56,506 bases of DNA from Pirellula sp. (GTDB lineage Bacteria > Planctomycetota > Planctomycetia > Pirellulales > Pirellulaceae), in NCBI GenBank assembly GCA_025459355.1, contig JALOQS010000002.1, positions 1 through 56,506 on the forward strand, read 5' to 3'. The stretch's first letter is position 1; each line of letters opens with the position of its first letter. Positions 7,981 through 17,587 of this stretch are shown here, piece by piece. The position numbers and the translations under genes are program-made. The notes beneath the pieces are model-generated. The model made no database searches. It worked only from the letters and a program-made list of their open reading frames with translations, and had not been told where the DNA came from.

Positions 7981-9375
7981 TCACGAGAAGATTTCGCGGT
8001 TCACGACACCCGCGACATCGGTTAGCCTAAAGTCCCGACCTGCATAATTGTAGGTCAATCGTTCGTGGTCTAGTCCCATCAAGGCGAGCAAGGTGGCGTG
8101 TAGATCGTTGGTATGCATTCGCCCTTCGGTTGCGATTCGCCCAACTTCATCCGTTGCGCCAAACGAGAATCCAGGTTTCACGCCCGCCCCTACGAGCCAC
8201 ATCGGGTAGCCAGTTATATTGTGATCCCGACCATCAGGCCCCTGTGCTTGTGGTAGTCGACCGAATTCGCTTCCGAACAAGACGAGGGTTTCGTCAAGCA
8301 AACCACGTTGCTCAAGATCTGTGAGAAGGGCTGCCACCGGTTGATCCACATCCTTAGAGCGATCGATGAGTCCCTGGTTCAAATTGTTGTGATGGTCCCA
8401 ACCAGATTGGCATACTTCAACAAATCGAACGCCGGCTTCACTGAGGCGGCGTGCCATCAGGCATTGTCGAGCGAAACTCCCCCTTGGGCCATCCTGGATT
8501 CCGTAAGCATCTAGCACACTTTGCGGCTCGCTATGGAAGTCGAGTATCTCTGGCACTCGATCCTGCATGCGGAATGCTAACTCGTAGGATTGAATGATTC
8601 CCTCGAGTGCTTCGGGTGCGCTCGGAGAGGAAGCAAGCTCGCGATTCATTGATTGCACGAGATCGATTTGACGCTTTTGAAGCGACTTTTCCGTCGCAGC
8701 CTTTATGTTTGGCAGATACCCCGAATCACTGATCTTGGTCCCCTGATACTGAGCTGGAAGAAATGCGCTTCCGTAATTGATAGCACCACCGAAATTGGGT
8801 GGTGGATTAATCGTGACATAGCCGGGCAGATCTTGATTCTCTGAGCCAAGCCCATAGAGAAGCCAAGCACCCATCGAAGGTCGCGTAAGGTTCGCGATAG
8901 CGGCTCCCGTGTGCAGTTGAATAACCGCTTGGGGGTGTGCAGGGGTGTCGGTATGGAGTCCTCTTAGGAAGCACATCTTATCAACATGTTTGGCCGTATT
9001 GGGAAACAATTCACTGACCCATGTTCCGGTCTCGCCATGTTGAGCAAATCGGAACTTCGAGCCGACTAAGGTCCCGCCTCCGGGGCCCGGTTTCCCATCC
9101 TTTTCTTGCAATGTTGGTTTGTATTCAAAGGTGTCAAGTTGAGAGATGGCTCCCTCCATAAACAAGAAGATGATCCTTTTCGCTTTTGCTGGGAAATGTG
9201 GTTCACGAGGTACCAAATCCGCTTTTGTCGATTGCATGGCCCTCGCTTTTTCTAAACCTAAGAGTCCTGCGAGTGCAACAGTACCGAAACCTGCAGCCGT
9301 AGTTCTTAGAAGCTGTCTTCGTGAGAAGGTGTTAAGATGGAGCTGATCTGATTGTCGAACACGTAATCGATCCAT
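7981..9375 (-). CDS. DUF1501 protein, Tat-exported sulfatase-like
   Basis: 464 residues from ATG 9375, chosen because AAGGAA lies upstream at a good distance and the twin-arginine signal (SRRQLLRTTAAGFG...LAGLLGLEKARA) then sits about 17 residues from the start. DUF1501 proteins have an alkaline-phosphatase/sulfatase-like fold. Here RIIFLFMEGAISQLDTFEYK, LRGLHTDTPAHPQAVIQLHT, LVLFGSEFGRLP and DGRDHNITGYP are the typical family blocks. They are almost always encoded next to DUF1549/DUF1553 cytochrome proteins, as here (9472-12159). The paired role is thought to be in extracytoplasmic degradation of complex substrates; the exact reaction is unproven. Confidence 0.92.
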   Translation of the reverse strand: MDRLRVRQSDQLHLNTFSRRQLLRTTAAGFGTVALAGLLGLEKARAMQSTKADLVPREPHFPAKAKRIIFLFMEGAISQLDTFEYKPTLQEKDGKPGPGGGTLVGSKFRFAQHGETGTWVSELFPNTAKHVDKMCFLRGLHTDTPAHPQAVIQLHTGAAIANLTRPSMGAWLLYGLGSENQDLPGYVTINPPPNFGGAINYGSAFLPAQYQGTKISDSGYLPNIKAATEKSLQKRQIDLVQSMNRELASSPSAPEALEGIIQSYELAFRMQDRVPEILDFHSEPQSVLDAYGIQDGPRGSFARQCLMARRLSEAGVRFVEVCQSGWDHHNNLNQGLIDRSKDVDQPVAALLTDLEQRGLLDETLVLFGSEFGRLPQAQGPDGRDHNITGYPMWLVGAGVKPGFSFGATDEVGRIATEGRMHTNDLHATLLALMGLDHERLTYNYAGRDFRLTDVAGVVNREIFS

Positions 9376-9471
9376 AACTAAGATTCCTTTTTTTACATTT
9401 TTACGAGATTGCTTGATTGCTTGATTTGGCTCACGGTTTTTATTCCAGTGAGCCATTCGATTATTCTTTGT

Positions 9472-12159
9472 TTAGCGCACGTATCTAAACTCGGCAGACG
9501 CGTAGAGAGCTTGAACAAACGCTGCCACGGCGGCTTCGTTGCTATCTCGCGGTTCGGCTTTTCGCGACTCGACCGATTCCGCAACCACATCTCGGCTGTC
9601 TTCTGGCGCAGCAGCGTTATCGATAATCGCTTTCTTGTTGGAAGAGGTTCCTGATAGGGTTGCATCGGCAGAAGCTTCATTCACTTCGGTCGCTATCTCT
9701 TTGCTTGCGGGAGGCTGGGAGGCCGCTTCGATAGAATTGCGATAATCGACCAAAAAGTCAGTTGCTAACTTCAATTCGTTTTCGCTTGGGGACCTATGCA
9801 AGATCGAGCGATAGGCAGTTCTCACCAATTCTTCCGAAGTGGAGTTCGATTGCTTCGTCAAACGCTGTGCGACGAGCACCGAGTGATCGCGAACAAAATG
9901 AGCATTCAACAAGAAAAGGGATTGAGTCGGCACCGTCGTCGTATCACGTTTCCCTGTTACCATTCCTTGTTCAACGTAATCGAATGGAGCAAGATTCGAG
10001 GGAACCAACGTTCGGAGCAGCGGCAAGTACAAGCTGCGGAATTCGCTGGCGGCTGCGTCGTCCAAAATCGCTTTCGCTTCAGGACCATTGTTTCTTAGTT
10101 CGCGAACTACAAGACTGTGTGACGCTGATTGTTTCGGTCGCTCAAGACGTAACCGCTGAGCTGAAGCAAGAATCGTGTCACGCAATTCTTCGGACTCCAA
10201 TCGACGGGGCGAGTGACGCCAATAAAGTCGGTTGTCAGGATCTTTGCTGAACGACTCGGCGTTTTTGTCCGACGATTGCTGATACGATTTAGACAGAACC
10301 AGCTTTCGGATCAACTTTTTGATTGACCATCCGTTATTTACAAAATCATGGGCCAAATAGTCCAAAAGCTCAGGGTGCGTCGGTCGATCACCTGTGATAC
10401 CAAAGTTGTCAACTGTTCGGACGATGCCATCACCGTAAAGATGTTGCCATACGCGATTGACGATAACCCTCTGTGTTAACGCATTCTGAGGATGAATCAG
10501 CCATTTGGCGAGTTCCAAGCGGCCGCTTTGATCGTGGGGGACCTCATTTTTTGGAACGATTCGCAAGGCTTCAAGGAATCCTCGAGGAACGATTGGTCCC
10601 AGTTTTTCTGCCTCTCCTCGTATCCGAATGTTCGTGTCACCAATCTCCTTTTTATCACGCACGCCAAGAGCTACTGGTCCGTGTTTGGCAGGATCTTTTA
10701 GTGCTACAACTTCTTCTTGAGCCTTTTGCATCGCTTGCCTTGCTTCCTGAAGCTTCTTGGCATGATCAGGGCCTCGGTCTTGTTGTCGAACATTATCGCG
10801 AATGGCGATGAATTGCTGCCGTAATTCCTTGGCTGCCTTCTCTCTCTTTTCCAATTCGGCATGGATGTCCGGGTTCTGTGGTTGCGATTGTTTATCAAAC
10901 AGAGGGATGATCCGATCAGGGACATAATACGCCATGCCACCACCTCCCATCTGATTTCTCAACCCATCGCAAAGCTCCGTACTACTAAAAATGCCTGCCA
11001 GTCCGTAATAGTCTCGTGTTGAGATCGGGTCGAATTTATGATCGTGACATCGCGCACAACTGACCGTCAGGCCAAGCACGGATCTCGTTACCGTGTCGAT
11101 CTGTTCATCGACATTGTCCATGTCGTATCGAACAGTGAATCGCTGGTTCACATCTTTTACGCCAAGTGCTAAGAAGCCGGTTGCAATGAGCTGCGTTTCT
11201 TTTTCCGAAGGCGTATTGGCGGGCAACAAATCTCCAGCGATCTGCTCTTTGATAAAAATATCAAAGGGCTTGTCTTCGTTGAAGGAGTCAATCACATAAT
11301 CACGGTATCGCCACGCATGAGGGTAAGGTAGGTTCCTCGCTGAACCAGTCGATTCACCGTACCGGGCAACATCGAGCCAATGGCGGCCCCACTTTTCGCC
11401 GAACTGAGGGGATTCCAGTAACTGGTCGACCATCTTTTCCAATGCTTTAGGTGAATCATCTAACAAAAAATCGACGAGTTGTGTTTCCGTAGGGGGTAGG
11501 CCGGTCAAATCGTAGGTGATTCGCCTCAGCAATGTGGATTTATTCGCGATAGCATTGGGTCTCAATCCATTCTTGGACAATTGGCTCTCGATAAATCGGT
11601 CGATATCATTCGTTGCCCAGTCGGTAGCCGCATTCAAATCCGCCGCTGGTGGGGAAACAACGTTAAGAGGTTGCCATGCCCAATGGGTTGCAATGTCCTG
11701 TTCTGAAATCGCCGATCGATGTAACGATTGATTAAGATCGGCAGGAATTTCAAGCTCAGGCCACGCTGCACCATCCTCTATCCATTTAACGATATCGCGA
11801 ATCTGTTCCTCTTCGAGACGATAATCCGGTGGCATCGTTTTGGTATCGTCCTTATGACGGATCCGTTTGATGAGGGTGCTTTCGTTTGGCTTACCAGGCA
11901 CGACGGCGGCGCCGCTGTTCCCACCCTTAAGAAGTGCGTTGATGTCGTCAACTCGCAAACCGCCTGCTTCTTTGTTATCCGCTGAATGACAATTAAAGCA
12001 GTTATCGTAAAAGATTGGCCTGATTCTCTTTTCAAAGAAATCAACCTGTTCTTGAGTCGGTTTAGCTCTCTCGTCTGCCAATGATGGGTGAACGAAAAGT
12101 AAGCCAATGGTTGCGAATGCCAAATACGTCCCGCGACGTACCTTTATTGTTTGAATCAT
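9472..12159 (-). CDS. DUF1549/DUF1553 planctomycete cytochrome C-type protein
   Basis: 895 residues. A signal peptide (about 1-28, ending PSLA) precedes a PSD1-type cytochrome C-like domain with the haem-binding CFNCH motif and a later TMPP segment whose Met may be an axial ligand. The DUF1549 domain follows (GRHWLDVARYGES; SCARCHDHKFDPI carries a second CxxCH), and then DUF1553 (HPQNALTQRVIVNRVWQHLYG, then RRLESEELRDTILA). Between the last DUF1553 helices and the terminal FVQALYASAEFRYVR is a low-complexity Ala/Ser/Glu insert of about 70 residues. It starts an operon with the DUF1501 gene 96 bases downstream. It probably acts in the periplasm; the substrate is unknown. Confidence 0.93.
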   Translation of the reverse strand: MIQTIKVRRGTYLAFATIGLLFVHPSLADERAKPTQEQVDFFEKRIRPIFYDNCFNCHSADNKEAGGLRVDDINALLKGGNSGAAVVPGKPNESTLIKRIRHKDDTKTMPPDYRLEEEQIRDIVKWIEDGAAWPELEIPADLNQSLHRSAISEQDIATHWAWQPLNVVSPPAADLNAATDWATNDIDRFIESQLSKNGLRPNAIANKSTLLRRITYDLTGLPPTETQLVDFLLDDSPKALEKMVDQLLESPQFGEKWGRHWLDVARYGESTGSARNLPYPHAWRYRDYVIDSFNEDKPFDIFIKEQIAGDLLPANTPSEKETQLIATGFLALGVKDVNQRFTVRYDMDNVDEQIDTVTRSVLGLTVSCARCHDHKFDPISTRDYYGLAGIFSSTELCDGLRNQMGGGGMAYYVPDRIIPLFDKQSQPQNPDIHAELEKREKAAKELRQQFIAIRDNVRQQDRGPDHAKKLQEARQAMQKAQEEVVALKDPAKHGPVALGVRDKKEIGDTNIRIRGEAEKLGPIVPRGFLEALRIVPKNEVPHDQSGRLELAKWLIHPQNALTQRVIVNRVWQHLYGDGIVRTVDNFGITGDRPTHPELLDYLAHDFVNNGWSIKKLIRKLVLSKSYQQSSDKNAESFSKDPDNRLYWRHSPRRLESEELRDTILASAQRLRLERPKQSASHSLVVRELRNNGPEAKAILDDAAASEFRSLYLPLLRTLVPSNLAPFDYVEQGMVTGKRDTTTVPTQSLFLLNAHFVRDHSVLVAQRLTKQSNSTSEELVRTAYRSILHRSPSENELKLATDFLVDYRNSIEAASQPPASKEIATEVNEASADATLSGTSSNKKAIIDNAAAPEDSRDVVAESVESRKAEPRDSNEAAVAAFVQALYASAEFRYVR

Positions 12160-12199
12160 AGTTCATCCATGTGTCAATAAAACTAGTTTTGAAGGTAAA

Positions 12200-12238
12200 G
12201 AAAACTGGCCTGGCATCCTCTCTCTATACCAGGCCAGT
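12200..12238 (-). terminator. Rho-independent terminator after the second DUF1559/lipoprotein pair
   Basis: A perfect 10-bp stem (ACTGGCCTGG at 12204-12213 with 12229-12238) has a 15-base loop. On the minus strand it is followed by TTTTCTTT. It lies just past the stop of the lipoprotein gene at 12249. Confidence 0.8.
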
Positions 12239-12248
12239 ACGCGAGGTC

Positions 12249-12698
12249 CTAAGAGCCTCGTTTTATCGTGACGCCATTTCCGCTTTTTTTCACTTCGTAT
12301 ACACGTTCGACGCGTATGTGTTCCTGAGGGTCGCCCCAGTGAAACTCCAAATCGGTGAAATAGAGGATGACATGTACCCTATCTTTGGTCGTTCCAGTGC
12401 CGAATTCCCAGCGAGCTAACCATTTATGCCCATCAAGAAATGACTCGACTGACTCATCGATCTTGATTCCTGGTGCGAGAAACTTCAGTGATTCAGGGGA
12501 TATGGAATCCTCTCTAGCTGCATTAAGAAGCTTTTTGATCCATTGTTGCGCATCCTTTATCTCTTTGGTGGCTGATTCTTCAATGACACCTTCCACAGGA
12601 ATGGGTACTCCATTAGACAAATGATTGGAGCCACACCCGGGTAGATAAAGGATTCCTGTTAACAGCGTGCCCATAGCTAACATCAAACGTGATTTCAT
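12249..12698 (-). CDS. Small lipoprotein following DUF1559
   Basis: 149 residues from ATG 12698, preceded by AGGAA; a longer in-frame extension would overlap the DUF1559 gene and lacks support. The signal peptide ends in the lipobox LPGC. The mature part is charged and has no domain I recognise; the segment WEFGTGTTKDRVHVILYFTD suggests a beta-rich fold. It starts 12 bases after the DUF1559 stop, so the two are almost certainly co-transcribed, matching the arrangement at 1400-3107. The function is unknown. Confidence 0.75.
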   Translation of the reverse strand: MKSRLMLAMGTLLTGILYLPGCGSNHLSNGVPIPVEGVIEESATKEIKDAQQWIKKLLNAAREDSISPESLKFLAPGIKIDESVESFLDGHKWLARWEFGTGTTKDRVHVILYFTDLEFHWGDPQEHIRVERVYEVKKSGNGVTIKRGS

Positions 12699-12709
12699 GA
12701 TTCGAATTC

Positions 12710-13750
12710 CTATTCGACATTTGCAACAATCTCGCCGCCGTTGCGACTGCCGAGCGCCCACCACGTTGCGATGTCGACATTCTGGCTAACAAAGGAAACG
12801 GAACCATCCGCTTTGTTGTAGTTGATACCGCCGGAATGACGACTCGATGCAGCCTTGGCAGTCCCTTTGTAGTTCATGCGAACGTTTAACGCCCCCGCAC
12901 CACTTACGACGCATGACTTGCCGTTGGGAGGCATGAGATGGTTGTATCGAGTTACTGCATAGTTGCCCGTGTGCCAGAAGCGACCGTTGTAAGACCATTG
13001 AGGTGTGGCAGCAGTTGGCACTAAAGCTAAGCATTGGTTGTACAAGGTTTGGCGATCCGGGGGAGTTGGATCCGCATGTGCTAGTGCCACTTGAAAGGCA
13101 TCGCCAGGAATAGAGATTCTTTGTTGATTACCATCCCCCAACAGGGCCTCTGCCATTAGAGCCGTGTTCGACAAACCATCGGTCACATCTCTGAATCTTA
13201 CCCAAATGTTGGTCACGAACATCCCATTATTGCGTTCCGCACTGGCGGCGATGTTGATTACGGAGCCAGACAAAATCCAACCCGTGTCATTTCCTCCATT
13301 CGCGTTATAGCTGGTTCGTCCGTTGCCAACTCCATGCTCTGGATCATTTTGATTGTTCATCTGATCGAAATCTGAGGGACACAGGTTGATAGGTATGTTC
13401 ATGGCTGCAACGGCAGCAATGGAGCCTGGACCTCGTGAAAAGTCGGTCAAGTTGAAAACATTCCCCTGTTCAATGTATGGGGTTAAAGAAGCGTTCATAC
13501 TCCAACGAAAGCCTCCTAATGCGGGTTCGAGCCTGCCGGACGGAAGCGATTTGAAAGTGCTTTCATAGTTATGCGCTGCTAGTGCCCATTGCTTCAAATT
13601 GTTAGAGCATTGCATTCGACGCGCTGCTTCTCGGGCTGCTTGCACAGCAGGCAGTAGCAGACCAACTAAAATACCAATGATGGCGATCACTACCAATAAC
13701 TCAACGAGCGTAAAGCCTCGTTGGTGGTTTCCCTTTCGTTCCCTTTTCAT
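12710..13750 (-). CDS. DUF1559 protein with type IV pilin-like N-terminus
   Basis: 346 residues. The prepilin-type motif RGFTLVELLVVIAIIGILVG is followed by LLPAVQAAREAARRMQCSNN, and the C-terminal HSGG...ADGSVSF block is typical of DUF1559. It is a paralogue of the protein at 1959-3107, with the two strongly diverged after the first 60 residues. Like that copy it is paired with a downstream lipoprotein. It is probably exported; the role is unknown. Confidence 0.92.
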   Translation of the reverse strand: MKRERKGNHQRGFTLVELLVVIAIIGILVGLLLPAVQAAREAARRMQCSNNLKQWALAAHNYESTFKSLPSGRLEPALGGFRWSMNASLTPYIEQGNVFNLTDFSRGPGSIAAVAAMNIPINLCPSDFDQMNNQNDPEHGVGNGRTSYNANGGNDTGWILSGSVINIAASAERNNGMFVTNIWVRFRDVTDGLSNTALMAEALLGDGNQQRISIPGDAFQVALAHADPTPPDRQTLYNQCLALVPTAATPQWSYNGRFWHTGNYAVTRYNHLMPPNGKSCVVSGAGALNVRMNYKGTAKAASSRHSGGINYNKADGSVSFVSQNVDIATWWALGSRNGGEIVANVE

Positions 13751-14322
13751 TTCTTCTCACATCCTAAACAAAAACTAGGTTAAGGATTCGAATTATCCCT
13801 ACGCGACTGACGAGCCACAGCGTTAACACAAACGTTATTGAGGTATACCGAGGATGTAGTCGTTTCAGGCGCGGAACCATTCCTGATCGCTTCGGCGAGG
13901 CGAAACAGGTTCGGCGCACCAAAGCGTTCTTGTCGGATCAAAATGCAACGATCGGTCGCAATCGATCGAGTCGCAGTTCGTCCATCCTTAGTCTTTAGCA
14001 TTCCAACGATATGTTTGAGTTTCATCGTGACTTCATTAGTCGATTCGAATCCCGATCGTCCGTTAACTGCAACGGATCAGTGGATTGCTCTCCTACAATC
14101 GCAATCAATGTGCCAATCGTAAGAGCGAGTGTTTATTTCGAAGAACCTTTCGATAAATCACTTGCAAATTACCGAGCAACGCTATGCCGTAATTTTTTTG
14201 CGTCGATTCTTGAAGACGGGAAACGCATTAGCTATCACCGTTGTAATAGATGGCGGTGCAGCATATCCATGAATAATGACGGCGATGAACGATATGCGAC
14301 GAAGGACAGAAATTCGATAGCT
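13751..14322. other. Intergenic gap, no supported gene
   Basis: About 570 bases between the second DUF1559 gene and the DUF1254/DUF1214 gene. Open frames of 81 and 146 codons exist on opposite strands (13780-14025 minus, 14011-14451 plus), but neither shows a domain, signal peptide or ribosome-binding site, and the second runs into the neighbouring gene in antisense. Confidence 0.5.
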
Positions 14323-15792
14323 TCAGTTCGCAGCAATAAATGGGCTGGGAATCGGAGAAACGCCTGGGGGGGACCATTGGCCAAGAAGTACGGATTCACT
14401 AGGGGCATAAACGCGCAGGTACAAGGTAAAGTTGCCCTTTGGGGTTGGTAGCCACTGTATTTGCTCTCCCTCGATTTTATCGTTGCATAGCACGATCCTT
14501 AGAGGCTGAATGTTCGAAGAGCGGGTATCCGGAGCCGAGATCGCAAAGGAGCTGCAATGGCGATCCTGCTCAATCAGTCGATGGTCTTCATCGTAAACGG
14601 TTAGAGACCAAAAGCCTCGATTCTGAGGCAGTTGATCGCTTCTCAAAACGATTTCGTACTTGCTGCTTCCGTTGAGTCGTTGACCATATTGGTCAACTTC
14701 GAGGTAGAAATACTTGGCCTCCCTTGGTCGGTTTACAAAGATGTTCGATTTGGCAACGGCCATCCGTGATATATAGTCAGTACCGAAGTTGGCTGCGTTA
14801 TGTACGGTCGTCCAGCCGTGTGGGAGTCGGCTACCGACATTTCGAAAATCGAAATGGGGCGTAATCAATTCCCTTTCAAATTGTTCGGCTAAAAGGCTGA
14901 GCAAAGCACATTTTTCTTCGTCATTGAAAACTTGTTCGAGAGCAAGCTTCATATCACCGTAGAACGCTTCTTCGCCCTTCAGCGGTGGGACTTGGTTGAG
15001 AACTTCTCGCAGGGATTCAAAATAGGAAGCAGGATTTACCTGTTTGCAACGCTCTCTAGTTGATTCCCCAATGGCTGGATACCATTTTTTCCGCTCCCAA
15101 TTTTGAATCTTCCATCGGCCCGTAAAGTTATCCCATGGGTAGACTGCAACTTCTTTGATGAGGGATTGCACCTCATCAAGGTTGTGCTGATATACGAAGT
15201 ATCTAGGTATAATGTAGGCGAGATTCGTGGGAGATCGAAAAACATCGACGAATCCGTCCGGTTTTTGACCGTTCCAATCTGGTCCTACGACCAGGTAGAG
15301 GCCGGGCTTGCTAGCGTAGACGCTTCCCAGTTCGCCAAATGAGTCGGTTCGGTGATCACCTAGTTGAAACATCCAAACATGGGACTTGGCATCGGGTACC
15401 TGGAGAACCACTTCATCTTTTTCGAGATCTAAGAGAGCGAATCCGTAGATGACATCTCTGTTTGGGCAAGGAACGCTTTTGAAACGAGGATCTAGTGGTT
15501 CGGTAAGCATGCTGAGTCGGTTCACTGGCGCGACCGGTGCGCCGCCGCTTACGCCGGGATTGGATATGAGACCCATTGAGTTCTTCACGTTGTGAAGATA
15601 GACCAAGGGCCAGCCCCATTGATAGGCTTTCGCGAGCAACGCAATTTCGTGTTCGGGAAAGGTGGATGCAATGGCCGTGCTCGGCTCCGTGGGGGTGTGT
15701 TCCGCAGGGAGGAACTCTGCAACAGAGCGGGAAGAATAGGTTGATGACAGAAGCTCGAATACAATAACAAAAAGAACAGTCGCTGCGCGCAT
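14323..15792 (-). CDS. Secreted DUF1254/DUF1214 protein
   Basis: 489 residues with a signal peptide (about 1-25, ending RSVA). The first half (LLAKAYQWGWPLVYLHNVKN, then NRDVIYGFALLDLEKDEVVL and PRYFVYQHN) matches DUF1254. The C-terminal part (FWSLTVYDEDHRLI, then GNFTLYLRVYAP) matches DUF1214. The two domains are usually fused in this order in exported bacterial proteins of unknown activity. No clear ribosome-binding site is visible before ATG 15792. It is transcribed away from the cysE region. Confidence 0.88.
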   Translation of the reverse strand: MRAATVLFVIVFELLSSTYSSRSVAEFLPAEHTPTEPSTAIASTFPEHEIALLAKAYQWGWPLVYLHNVKNSMGLISNPGVSGGAPVAPVNRLSMLTEPLDPRFKSVPCPNRDVIYGFALLDLEKDEVVLQVPDAKSHVWMFQLGDHRTDSFGELGSVYASKPGLYLVVGPDWNGQKPDGFVDVFRSPTNLAYIIPRYFVYQHNLDEVQSLIKEVAVYPWDNFTGRWKIQNWERKKWYPAIGESTRERCKQVNPASYFESLREVLNQVPPLKGEEAFYGDMKLALEQVFNDEEKCALLSLLAEQFERELITPHFDFRNVGSRLPHGWTTVHNAANFGTDYISRMAVAKSNIFVNRPREAKYFYLEVDQYGQRLNGSSKYEIVLRSDQLPQNRGFWSLTVYDEDHRLIEQDRHCSSFAISAPDTRSSNIQPLRIVLCNDKIEGEQIQWLPTPKGNFTLYLRVYAPSESVLLGQWSPPGVSPIPSPFIAAN

Positions 15793-16400
15793 GAAAACAC
15801 CGAGTTAGGATTGACCTAGAAAGAAGGGAAGCGGGTGCGGAGGTCTTAGCGACAACAGCGAGATATATGTCTGCTTGGGTAGATCATGATGGAGATGATG
15901 TGTGCATGTTCTCCAAGGTGAATATCGGTGTAAGGCGGATGCACCTCTCGCCCGCAGCTTCCATTGCGAGCCGAGAGGAGCACCCCATCGATTGAGACTG
16001 GGAGAAAATCAGTCGCGAGGTATCCTTCGCTAGTTCCGTGCCAATCCAAGAAACGCGGCTTCGTTTGACATACATAACATGCGTTCTCAGATGGTTTGTA
16101 CCGATAAAACGTTTTGTGCAGAAGTTTGTTGAACATGCCACACTCCAAACCGCAAGGCAATCAGTGATAAGCGTTGCAAAAGAGAAACCGTCGTCGTTCA
16201 TTGCCTCTCCGCCGCCCTTTTATGCCGTGTCCCTTGCTAGCCGGCTAGGTCTAATGCAAGTGACTCGTAAAGACGACGCACTCGGCAATGAAGACATGAG
16301 CCATGGCTGCAAAGAGGGTGAGGTAAATTTCGATTAGTAGAGTGTTCGTAAACACCTACATCGAGAAAAGCCGTCGCATCAGGAGAGATGGGTATCTTTC
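15793..16400. other. Intergenic region upstream of cysE, with 12-bp palindrome
   Basis: No supported gene is present. Two overlapping minus-strand open frames of about 100 codons (15846-16160 and 15884-16201) lack signals and family resemblance. At 16237-16248 is a perfect 12-bp palindrome, CTAGCCGGCTAG, about 155 bases upstream of the cysE -24 element. That spacing is suitable for an enhancer-binding protein site, but this is inference from position only. Confidence 0.4.
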
Positions 16401-16415
16401 TGGCATAACAAATGC
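16401..16415 (+). promoter_or_regulatory. Candidate sigma-54 promoter of cysE
   Basis: TGGCATAACAAATGC matches the sigma-54 pattern TGGCACR-N4-TTGC with the invariant GG and GC exactly 12 bases apart; it is preceded by C and followed by A, as favoured. Predicted transcription start is near 16427, about 90 bases before the cysE ATG. The enhancer-binding protein at 22361-23980 is the obvious activator candidate. Confidence 0.55.
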
Positions 16416-16517
16416 AGAGTCCTCAGTAAAGATCGTGTTTTCTCGAATCGGCTGGAATGGCACGATGCGTCGAGCCAACATTCACGAGTCGTATTCCATA
16501 AAGTATCCTAAGTACCC

Positions 16518-17483
16518 ATGAATCCAGACGTTGTTATGCATGAGTGTTCCGTCAATGACGTAAGTACTGCGTGGGAGATTGATCCGATTGTCGAGGCGCT
16601 CCGTTCTGTCCGAACACAATCGCTAAACTCGAGAAATCGCTTTGACAATCCGACGGTGCTCCCCTCAAAGAAACGAATCGAAGCCATTATCGAGAGCTTT
16701 AGCGCCGCGATGTTTCCGCATCGACTGAGCCATCGTCAACTGCAGCGAGATTGCGTTGATTTTTTCGTAGGTCAACAACTCGACTCCGCTTGCACAAACC
16801 TCGCGGAACAGATTCGTGTCGAGTTAGAGTATTCCGAGGAATCATCGATGCATTCGGGCAAATTGGCCGAGGAATCCAATCTACGTACCAAAGCCATTCT
16901 TCAACAATTACCCACCATCCGAAAACTGCTCGATTCGGATATTCAAGCGACCTATCTGCTGGACCCAGCAGCCAGAAGCCAGGATGAAGTGCTTGCTTGT
17001 TATCCCGGTATCCTCGCGCTGATTCATTACCGAATTGCCCATGCCATCTACCTTGCGAACCTACCTCTTATCGCTCGAATGATCACCGAAATCGCTCACT
17101 CAAAAACCGGAATCGATATTCATCCGGGAGCCCACATCGATCGATCGTTTTTCATCGATCACGGCACGGGTGTTGTCATCGGGGAAACGACCATCATCGG
17201 GCAGAATGTTCGAATCCATCACGGTGTTACATTAGGTGGCAGTTCGAATTACACGACGGCCAGCGCAGCCTTTGGAGAGAAACAATGGAAAGTCCCACGT
17301 CATCCCATCGTTCACGATAATGTAACCATCTTTGCGGACGCAACCATTCTGGGCCGTGTCCGAATCGGTGAGGGCTCAATCATCGGCAGCAATGTGTGCG
17401 TGACCGATGATGTACCAGCGTTTTCCCGAGTGATGCAAGCTCAATCAACCCTCAACTCCTTCATCGAAGGAGCTGGTATTTGA
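16518..17483 (+). CDS. cysE: Serine O-acetyltransferase (EpsC-like)
   Basis: 321 residues. It transfers acetyl from acetyl-CoA to L-serine, giving the O-acetylserine used by cysteine synthase. An alpha-helical N-terminal domain (to about 195) is followed by the left-handed beta-helix hexapeptide domain, with DIHPGA (200-205), IDHGTGVVIGET (213-224) and RIHHGVTLGG (232-241) carrying the conserved catalytic and CoA-site residues. The N-terminal part is longer than in the shortest bacterial CysE, as in the EpsC group. It converges on cysK (17588-18529), whose product uses its product. A sigma-54-type promoter lies about 100 bases upstream. Confidence 0.93.
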   Translation: MNPDVVMHECSVNDVSTAWEIDPIVEALRSVRTQSLNSRNRFDNPTVLPSKKRIEAIIESFSAAMFPHRLSHRQLQRDCVDFFVGQQLDSACTNLAEQIRVELEYSEESSMHSGKLAEESNLRTKAILQQLPTIRKLLDSDIQATYLLDPAARSQDEVLACYPGILALIHYRIAHAIYLANLPLIARMITEIAHSKTGIDIHPGAHIDRSFFIDHGTGVVIGETTIIGQNVRIHHGVTLGGSSNYTTASAAFGEKQWKVPRHPIVHDNVTIFADATILGRVRIGEGSIIGSNVCVTDDVPAFSRVMQAQSTLNSFIEGAGI

Positions 17484-17520
17484 TTCGTTCCGATCTGAAC
17501 CGTTAAAGAGTCTGTGCAAT

Positions 17521-17562
17521 CCAACTTAAGGCGTTATCTCTAAAGCTCAAGTCGCAAGTTGG
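17521..17562. terminator. Possible bidirectional hairpin between cysE and cysK
   Basis: CCAACTT (17521-17527) pairs with AAGTTGG (17556-17562) across a 28-base loop in the convergent gap. There is no clear T tract, so this is a weak candidate. Confidence 0.25.
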
Positions 17563-17587
17563 GAGGCATTACCTCATTTAAAACCAG

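Noticed and set aside
13780-14451. Open frames of 81 (minus) and 146 (plus) codons
   Set aside because: No domain, signal or ribosome-binding site is present, and the plus-strand frame runs antisense into the DUF1254 gene.
15846-16201. Two overlapping minus-strand frames of about 100 codons with several Cys residues
   Set aside because: They compete for the same DNA, have weak starts and no recognisable family, and the region better fits a cysE upstream control region.
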